From Dryomyza anilis (taxonomy: Eukaryota > Arthropoda > Insecta > Diptera > Dryomyzidae), in NCBI GenBank assembly GCA_951804985.1, contig OX638133.1, forward strand, positions 11,428,501-11,492,500: 64,000 bases of DNA, in the 5' to 3' direction. A model generated the notes under the pieces. The model was not told the origin of the DNA and made no database searches. It saw only the letters and a program-made list of their open reading frames with translations. Of the stretch, positions 59,301 to 64,000 are shown one piece after another; position 1 is the stretch's first letter, and every line of letters starts with the position of its first letter. The position numbers were made by a program, and so were the translations under genes.

Positions 59301-61665
59301 TAAAAAGAAAACTATCAGAACTTTCTTAATACCTACCATACCTATATTGTTCCATAAAACTTATTCAACCCTATTAATTTCTTCTCCAGAGAACATTCCC
59401 GCCTCCGTATTTCGCGAACGTGAAACCCAACCAACCACTGGAGCCGATCATGCCGAACTAACCGATCAATTTTTGCGCGAAATCGAGGAAACTCAAGAAC
59501 TCGAACGTGAGGCACGTTACAAGGAGGCACTTCGACACCTCTGGGAGAAATACCAACAGCAAGAGAATGAACTTGACGGTAATTTGTACGATGAGCAAAA
59601 ACGTATGGTTGCCGCAAGTGCAACACCGAACTACTACATCGGACCGTTAATGCAAAAGAAACGCTCCTCGTATCCAGTGCTGCCCTGGTTGCCATACTCA
59701 TCACGCAAGAAGCGCTTCCCGGTGGCCAAACGTTCGACAAAACGTTCAGCAACAAATGCAGCAAATTATGGCAAAACCAATGAAAAAGTGGCACGTGAAC
59801 TAAGTGAACTGTTTGGTGGAGCACCCGTGCAGATTGAGGAGGAGAAAAAGAAGCGATCGACGGACGAACAATTAAAAGTCTCAAGCACACATGCTCCGAA
59901 AACAGAGCCCACACTGAAGGGTAAATCAACTACGTCCATGATAGATATGCGTCTGGAGGGTGCCAAAATCAAGCAAAATTCAACGTTGAACGCTTTTAAA
60001 GATCAGGAAGAAAAAGCTGTGACTTCTACAACGAAAACCAACGGACATGCTGCTGGTCATCATGAGCATGTTGGTCATCATGCTGGTCACAGTCAACCAC
60101 AACATCAGCATCGGAAACGTAGCGATGCGCACGGTAGTCATGAGGATGGCGGTGATGGTGAATCTGGCGAGGAACACGATGAGAATGACGAGCATGAAGA
60201 GGATGAAGAAGAACCGGAACATGAGCATGATGAGCTGGAGGAGGAGGACGAAGAGGATTGCAAGAAGAAGAAACGTGATGTGGCAAATTTGAAACACAAC
60301 AAGAGCAACTTGGAGGTCATCAAGGAGGATCAGTTGCTGCCTGGTGATTTGTCTAACTTTAGACGCAAGAAATCTATACAATGGTCCAAGTATTTCGGCA
60401 TCGATCTAAATAAGAAATCGAATCTAGAGTAAGTGCGAATATTATAAAAAGAGAAATGTCAAATTTAGAAAGTATGTCTTTCAGTTTTGCCTTGAAGAAG
60501 CGCAGCACCAACGAAAACGAGGATGATGACGCTGATAATGAGAAACCAAAGAAGCGTGATCTGGATCCCGAGAAACTGGATAGCATGGACAAGAAATTGC
60601 AGTCCATTGAGGATTTGATTATCGATGAGACTATAAAGTATACAGGCGCACATGAGGGTATACGAATGAGTTTTAAAATTATTTGCACATATTAAGCTTT
60701 TGTGATTACCTGCAGGCATTTCCAGTCCGGAAGAGATACGCCGTCTCAAGGAGCACGTGCTTTCGCGTCTTGCCACCGCCTATAGCTTGGAGAAAATGCG
60801 ACGTGCTTTGGAAAAGTTGCGTCAGTCGGTGGACAATGAGAATCATTTGCTGCGCAATGTCATCGAGAAGGAGGCACGTTCCGAGCAGGAGCTGGAAGCG
60901 CTCGAGAATCAGAAGCGCTTGTCGGTGAAGAAGGAGACCGTGCAATACGACAATAATAGGTAGTAGTGAATCTAAATGTTTTAAATCATCTTCTTTATGT
61001 CTCTTCGCTTAGTCTTTCGCCCAACATTGAGAAGTCCAAAGAAATCCACTCAAATGCCATGATGTCCAGCACCAGCGGTAATGACTCCGATGCTGACGAT
61101 GTCGATGCTGAAATGCAAAAGAAGAAAAAGAAGAAACGCAACGGCTACGTACGTTATCCTGAGCTACCGAATGAGTTCGCCGATCTGGAGGAAGAGCTGG
61201 GCGCCGGTCATTATGAGACGCTCAACGATGCCTATTTGGGCAACAAAAACTATATGGTCGGCTCCAATCAATGTCCGATGATTGAGGCCATGGCCGAACG
61301 TTGTCGCAATGTTGATCTGTTGAGTGGTGATATACATCAGGAGTTGTTGCCGCTGTGTGGTGTTCATCAGATTTGCTATCTGTGTGTAAGTGCAACGGGG
61401 TTTTAATTTAAAAAAACTCGTTAATTTTAGTATTTATATTAAAAATAAAATTTATATATTTTTTAAACAGGGCACCTCACAAGTGGCTTGCGATTATCAG
61501 TATCTTGCCGAAGCCGATTCCATCTGTGGACACAACAACGAATGTCAAGCTGCTGCACGTTCGGTGCTCATGATTTTGCGTGGAACTCCAGGGCCGCAGC
61601 TAGGTCCCAAGGAGTGTCTCAAGAACTCGTGTCTATACAGTGCAATGCGAGAAATCGGACTCTAA
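53076..61665 (+). CDS. Secreted prohormone-like precursor with ten-cysteine C-terminus (spliced, 7 coding exons, 827 aa)
   Basis: Not recognised by name. Coding exons 53076-53307, 55553-55780, 59390-60428, 60485-60657, 60716-60959, 61013-61385 and 61471-61665 join in frame to 2484 nt. The N-terminus is a signal peptide (hydrophobic Leu-rich core, about residues 8-20). Polybasic sites are frequent: KKR at 243-245, RKKR 259-262, KR 267-268 and 271-272, KKKR 306-309, RKR 395-397, KKKKR 445-449, RRKK 478-481, KKR 504-506 and KKR 522-524. Residues 373-394 are His-rich and 405-443 strongly acidic. Residues 558-638 are charged and helical. Cysteines 726, 736, 754, 760, 763, 770, 782, 788, 812 and 817 form a C-terminal module. 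Together this indicates a secretory protein cut by proprotein convertases, as neuropeptide or growth-factor precursors are. A structural extracellular protein with processing sites is the alternative. Same strand as egr, about 13 kb downstream. No stops or frameshifts. Confidence 0.85.
53308..53934 (+). other. Start of precursor gene intron 1, no feature seen
   Basis: AT-rich intronic DNA; AGGCAGACAGACAGACGA simple repeat near 53578. Confidence 0.5.
53935..54290 (+). repeat. Minisatellite of about 20 bp, ACAATTCTTNCCCGA type
   Basis: About fifteen loosely conserved units containing AATTCTT or AATTATT followed by a C-rich step (CCCGAA, CCAAAG, CCCCGAG). The short frames on both strands here are by-products of the unit. 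A related pattern (CCGTAGAATTCTTT) is at 58410-58570. Confidence 0.75.
54298..54570. mobile_element. Element H-type fragment
   Basis: CACACAGAAAAAATTTCACC at 54297 and repeated TTCATCATATTGATGAATT / TTCATCATATTAATGAA palindromes match termini and interior motifs of element H; the far end is not clear. Confidence 0.5.
54581..54765. mobile_element. Palindromic repeat 'D', copy 2
   Basis: Reverse complement of 29006-29205 (AGCGTATTCACAGTT, ACCATGTAGTATATATACG, TTGCATCCCTTATAAAAGT, CAAGTGTTGTATTTG). A third, very short copy is at 55190-55266 with both termini (CACAGTTCAATTACC / CCATGAAACTGTG). Confidence 0.65.
54815..55097 (-). mobile_element. tRNA-derived SINE, copy 4
   Basis: Minus strand: GTAGCTCAGTGGTTAGTGCG (A box), GGTCCCCGGTTCAAGCCTGG (B box), GGGGCTAACAACATCTGC, body and AAACTATTATATTATTATT tail. 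A short deletion compared with copy 2 removes the AAAAACATTTTTC part. Confidence 0.85.
55331..55519. mobile_element. CACCCAG-ended MITE immediately upstream of an exon
   Basis: Begins CACCCAGAAAAAATACTA and ends TTTTTTTCTGTGTG, TA on both sides (55329-55330, 55520-55521). Interior TTTTTTACTATTAAAAATAG and AATCAATAATTGTCCTATTG are shared with 30171-30506. It ends 33 bp before precursor gene exon 2. Confidence 0.8.
55553..55780 (+). CDS. Precursor gene coding exon 2
   Basis: Acceptor CATTTTTCAG|ATGCAG, donor TACG|GTAAGT; phase 1 on both sides. Residues 78-153 include an Asn run, INKILAKYLERENYDADHGG and LGPFGGYEF, then a KKR site. A MITE ends 33 bp upstream of the acceptor. Confidence 0.87.
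55781..56004 (+). other. Start of precursor gene intron 2
   Basis: Short palindromic A/T-rich stretch (55850-55990, TTTAAAGTGAACACTTT-like); no gene. Confidence 0.45.
56005..56212. mobile_element. MITE with CACACAGAAAA / TTTTCCGTGTG ends
   Basis: CACACAGAAAAATTAAC and AATCAGTTTTCCGTGTG are imperfect inverted ends; TA on the right (56213-56214), degenerate on the left. Internal GTTGTAACC / GGTTGATACAAC motifs. About 208 bp, non-coding. Confidence 0.55.
56290..56800 (+). repeat. 42-bp tandem repeat
   Basis: ATAGTATGGTTGTGTGGAAT, CATAATATGGTCACTGACAAC recurs every 42 bp (unit starts near 56529, 56571, 56613, 56655, 56697), with diverged units on both sides. Since 42 is divisible by three, the array stays open as fourteen-residue repeats (frame 56478-56735); there is no other sign of a gene. 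Confidence 0.85.
56801..57398 (+). other. Precursor gene intron 2, no feature seen
   Basis: AT-rich; short open frames at 57150-57400 lack splice or family support. Confidence 0.5.
57399..57630 (-). mobile_element. tRNA-derived SINE, copy 5 (decayed)
   Basis: The tail CTAATAGTTTGGCGCTACAGTCC and body (GTGCGTGTTATATTTGTACT, GGACCTACAGTTTAATGCCG, TGCTGAGAGGTAGTGCGG) match the other copies; the tRNA head is reduced to a duplicated GAGCTACCGACGCTTTAT scrap. Confidence 0.75.
57631..58409 (+). other. Precursor gene intron 2, no feature seen
   Basis: AT-rich; CTGGACCCGTGCACGATTCG (58257) and GGGACCCGTGCTTCGCTGTGG (58349) form a weak direct repeat. No exon supported. Confidence 0.45.
58410..58570 (+). 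repeat. Minisatellite of about 18-20 bp, CCGTAGAATTCTTT type
   Basis: About eight imperfect units (TTCCCCGTAGAATATTTCAC, CGTAGAATTCTTTCCAGTAG and so on). Directly adjoins the TGTGGTGAATTTTAG array. Confidence 0.72.
58571..58925 (+). repeat. 15-16-bp minisatellite, TGTGGTGAATTTTAG
   Basis: More than twenty units, each GTGTGGTGA(A/G)TTTTA with few differences and strong strand asymmetry (the top strand has almost no C). The open frame 58568-58798 is a by-product. Confidence 0.9.
58926..59389 (+). repeat. End of precursor gene intron 2 with repeat 'B'-like tail
   Basis: 59215-59290 (CTAAATCGACTCAAGAGG, GGGTGTTGCAAGCG, ACTCTTTCACCAATAG) resembles the tail of repeat B at 7045-7160. The intron ends with the pyrimidine-rich acceptor TTAATTTCTTCTCCAG. 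Confidence 0.45.
59390..60428 (+). CDS. Precursor gene coding exon 3 (processing sites, His/acid-rich)
   Basis: Acceptor CTTCTCCAG|AGAACA, donor CTAGA|GTAAGT (phase 2). Residues 154-500 hold most of the polybasic sites, the His-rich and acidic stretches and SIQWSKYFGIDLN. The open frame extends upstream to 59257, but the pyrimidine-rich acceptor and phase match fix the exon start at 59390. Confidence 0.9.
60485..60657 (+). CDS. Precursor gene coding exon 4
   Basis: Acceptor TCTTTCAG|TTTTGC, donor GAGG|GTATAC. Residues 500-557, with two KKR sites. The preceding intron is only 56 bp, within the normal fly range. Confidence 0.87.
60716..60959 (+). CDS. Precursor gene coding exon 5 (helical, charged)
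   Basis: Acceptor TACCTGCAG|GCATTT, donor AATAG|GTAGTA. Residues 558-638, rich in Leu/Glu/Arg (EEIRRLKEHVLSRLATAY) with coiled-coil-like spacing. Without splicing the frame would stop at once at 60961. Confidence 0.85.
61013..61385 (+). CDS. Precursor gene coding exon 6
   Basis: Acceptor CTTCGCTTAG|TCTTTC, donor CTGTGT|GTAAGT, phase 0 at the end. Residues 639-763 include a Lys run (KKKKKKR), NGYVRYPELPNEFADLEEEL and the first five cysteines, ending CGVHQICYLC. Confidence 0.9.
61471..61665 (+). CDS. Precursor gene coding exon 7 (C-terminus)
   Basis: Acceptor TTTTTTAAACAG|GGCACC. Residues 764-827 with the last five cysteines, ending SAMREIGL-TAA. Confidence 0.92.
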   Translation, partial: GTSQVACDYQYLAEADSICGHNNECQAAARSVLMILRGTPGPQLGPKECLKNSCLYSAMREIGL

Positions 61666-62040
61666 GCTAAAACAATAGATTTCATATTAAAACAGAGAAA
61701 AACTAAAAAAAAAAACTAAATGAAAAAGGTATTTTTTACAAATACAAATTAGCAGAACAATAACTAAAGAAAAAAAACACATTAAAAACAAAAATTAAAT
61801 TATTTTATTTTATTTGAAATTAAAAATAATTCATTTTCGTTGCACAAGAAATCAAATACAGTGTTGTTTAAATAAATACAAAACATACTATATATATATT
61901 TAATTTTAGATGAACTTTACAATAACTGAACAAAAAATAAATAATATATAATCAAAAATATTCACATAATAATAAATTTGAGCTCGTAGGTTATTAAAAA
62001 CTACACTGCGATAAAACAAAAAATAATTAGATGATTGACA
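61666..62040 (+). other. Precursor gene 3' untranslated region
   Basis: A/T-rich sequence following the stop. AATAAA at 61871-61876 is a candidate polyadenylation signal; further A/T-rich hexamers follow, so the end is not certain. Confidence 0.45.
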
Positions 62041-62290
62041 ACAAATAAAACTATAGATTTATATTTATTTGTAATGATTTATATTTATTTAAATTGATTT
62101 ATATTGATTTGCATTGATTTTTATTGATATATATATTGATTTATATTGATTTATATTGATTTATGTTGATTTATATTGATTTGTATATATTTATATTGAC
62201 TTATATTTCTTTATTTTGATTTATATTGATTATATTTTTTATTTATATTGATTATTTTTGATTTATATTTATTTATGTTTATTTCATTTG
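62041..62290 (+). repeat. ATTTATATTG minisatellite
   Basis: Head-to-tail GATTTATATT units of 10-12 bp, about twenty in number, with small deletions. Non-coding. Confidence 0.88.
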
Positions 62291-62434
62291 ATTGGAGTTT
62301 TTATATTTTTTTCGTCATTCGATTTTGCTCGGTCTCTGTAATCCAATTTCCGAAAAAGAGCAATTGAATTTTATTAGAGCATTCAGTGTTACGAACAGGG
62401 TGACAACGAATCACAAATTTAAGTTCAACTTCTC

Positions 62435-62804
62435 AGAGCCGGTTTTACAGTGTTAGTTTAACCTTTGTTTAATTAAACGTCTCATAAATATAAACGACGT
62501 TTAACTTTAATAGCTGTTTTACAATGAAAGTTTAAAATAAACTGAGTCAAGTCGGATAAATATGGCATCACTGCGGGAACAAGAAACAGAGAGCGTGGAC
62601 GGACAGTTCAAAAAGAGTGCAACTCTAATTCTTGTGGATAGTATCTGTCAAAAATTTTAAGATTTTAAACGTAGTTTAAACGGCCAACGTAAAACCTTTA
62701 AACTGATTTTTAACGACGATTTAAAGTCACTGTAAAACTGAATTCTGAGATTTAACTATGTTTAACCCCCAAATATAGATAAACTACCACTGTAAAATGG
62801 CTCT
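62435..62804. mobile_element. MITE with AGAGCCGGTTTTACAGTG ends
   Basis: Left AGAGCCGGTTTTACAGTG and right CACTGTAAAATGGCTCT are inverted. Further internal inverted pieces (GTTTAACTTTAATAGCTGTT, AAACGTAGTTTAAACGG). 370 bp without coding capacity; no obvious target duplication. Confidence 0.75.
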
Positions 62805-64000
62805 AAATGTTGCATACTTCTTGGGAAAATTGAGAAACAAACGTTTTACACTTGAAATAATTTTGTGTTTGAATGAATAATTCTTTAATTTAAATATATT
62901 ATTTCAATTATATTTTAAATTTGTTAATTTTTTTATATTTTAGCTCAGTGTATGACAACAGTTTAGCGACGAATATAAATAACATTAATTTAGAAAACAT
63001 ACATACAGTTTGCGTTGTTTTAAATAAATGTTTACAATGTATGAATATACCATATAAAATGAATAATACTTACCGTTTGATGAATAATTATATATATATG
63101 TAATTTTTGCAAAAATGTACAATTTATGTAAATTATATCTATTGGAAAAAATAAGAATATAGAACTAAAAATATTTTATTCCACATATAAATGGTGTTGA
63201 TTTATATTTTGAAAATAGTTGTGTTTTCCCTTAAGTCGGTCGTTGTGCGCAAATTGCACTCGAGATCTTTATAAAAAATAAACATGTAATGGCAGCTACA
63301 AAACGGTTTTATTATATTTGAAATTTTGGTACCCAACACATGCTTGTGTAGTAACGTAGTTATCAACAGCAGCAACAACCAACAGCAGCATGCGTAAAAA
63401 TTGTAATATTTTGTCCAAAAAGATATAATAAAACTACAATAAATATTAATAATATATGTAATTTTGAATATTTTTCAATATACGTACCATTTATACATAT
63501 ATCATATAAATATGAAACAGCATAATATTAAAATTATGTTAAAATAATTGTTGGAAAGAAAATATATAATTATTAATCTTTTTAGTGTGATTTATTTTGA
63601 AATATTAAAAAAAAAATATATAAAAAGAATACTCAGTATGTTACAAATAAATAGTTTTGCATTTCATACCTTAACCGAGTTACCAATAATCAAAAAATCA
63701 TGTCCAACTTAAGATAGTAGTCGACTTTTGACATACATTAGAATGAAAGAGTTGTCAAAAAGCCGACCATTTATTAAAGCTGTACATTATATTTTACTGT
63801 AAAACAATATCTCATGAGGCAAGACCCATTTAAACGCATGCGCATGTTTATTTTAAGAAACTTAATATATTATTATTAATCCGATAAATGTACAAACACT
63901 ATAAATGCTGTAAAAATGTATTGCCATTTAAAATTCTGAAATAAATCCGTAACACAATAAAATACAGGTAACCTTAATTTATATGAATTTTTTTGTTTAA
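62805..64000. other. AT-rich intergenic DNA
   Basis: No gene is seen. A CAACAGCAGCAACAACCAAC simple-repeat patch lies near 63364-63390. The remainder is A/T-rich. Confidence 0.5.

Noticed and set aside
59342..59929. 195-codon minus-strand frame
   Set aside because: It lies opposite precursor gene exon 3, whose plus-strand reading has phase-matched splice sites and coherent protein features.
59980..60381. 133-codon minus-strand hydrophobic frame and other frames over 60.0-60.4 kb
   Set aside because: Complementary shadow of the His/acid-rich coding stretch (GAG/GAT codons read as Leu/Ile/Ser codons).

Overview
This window is nuclear DNA from a higher fly (Diptera, probably Schizophora). It is very AT-rich, intron-rich and full of short transposon remnants. 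The fly assignment rests mainly on one gene: an almost fully legible orthologue of Drosophila eiger (egr), the insect TNF ligand. Its start ([12 protein letters not shown]) and its TNF-homology domain ([19 protein letters not shown]) are characteristic. The species cannot be determined from the sequence.

Layout. 1-10.5 kb is intergenic repeat DNA: nested foldback elements, a broken 5'-truncated LINE (2.6-4.15 kb), a TIR repeat (6.5-7.2 kb), and a long foldback with another TA-flanked element inserted in it (8.1-10.2 kb). 10.5-39.7 kb is egr on the + strand in seven coding exons (495 codons). Introns 1 and 2 are each about 12 kb and are filled with MITEs, foldbacks, SINEs and minisatellites. 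39.7-52.9 kb is intergenic or 5' non-coding DNA of the next gene, again repeat-rich, with a less AT-rich island at 42.84-43.54 kb that may be that gene's untranslated first exon. 53.08-61.67 kb is a second + strand gene in seven coding exons (827 codons). It encodes a secreted precursor with many polybasic cleavage sites, a His-rich then acidic segment, a helical charged region and a C-terminal ten-cysteine module. I do not recognise it by name. 61.7-64 kb is its 3' flank, with an AT minisatellite and a MITE.

The two genes lie head-to-tail and both make secretory-pathway proteins with predicted proprotein-convertase sites: a type II membrane cytokine and a prohormone-like precursor. Nothing in the sequence shows that they act together. 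The most unusual content is (a) the prohormone-like gene and its candidate peptides, and (b) the unusually readable mobile-element record: a P-like element with exact 8-bp target duplications, an FB-like foldback with inverted minisatellite arms, a tRNA-derived SINE family, and pairs of filled and empty insertion sites. All splice junctions were read by eye from frame continuity and GT/AG signals; no transcript data were available.
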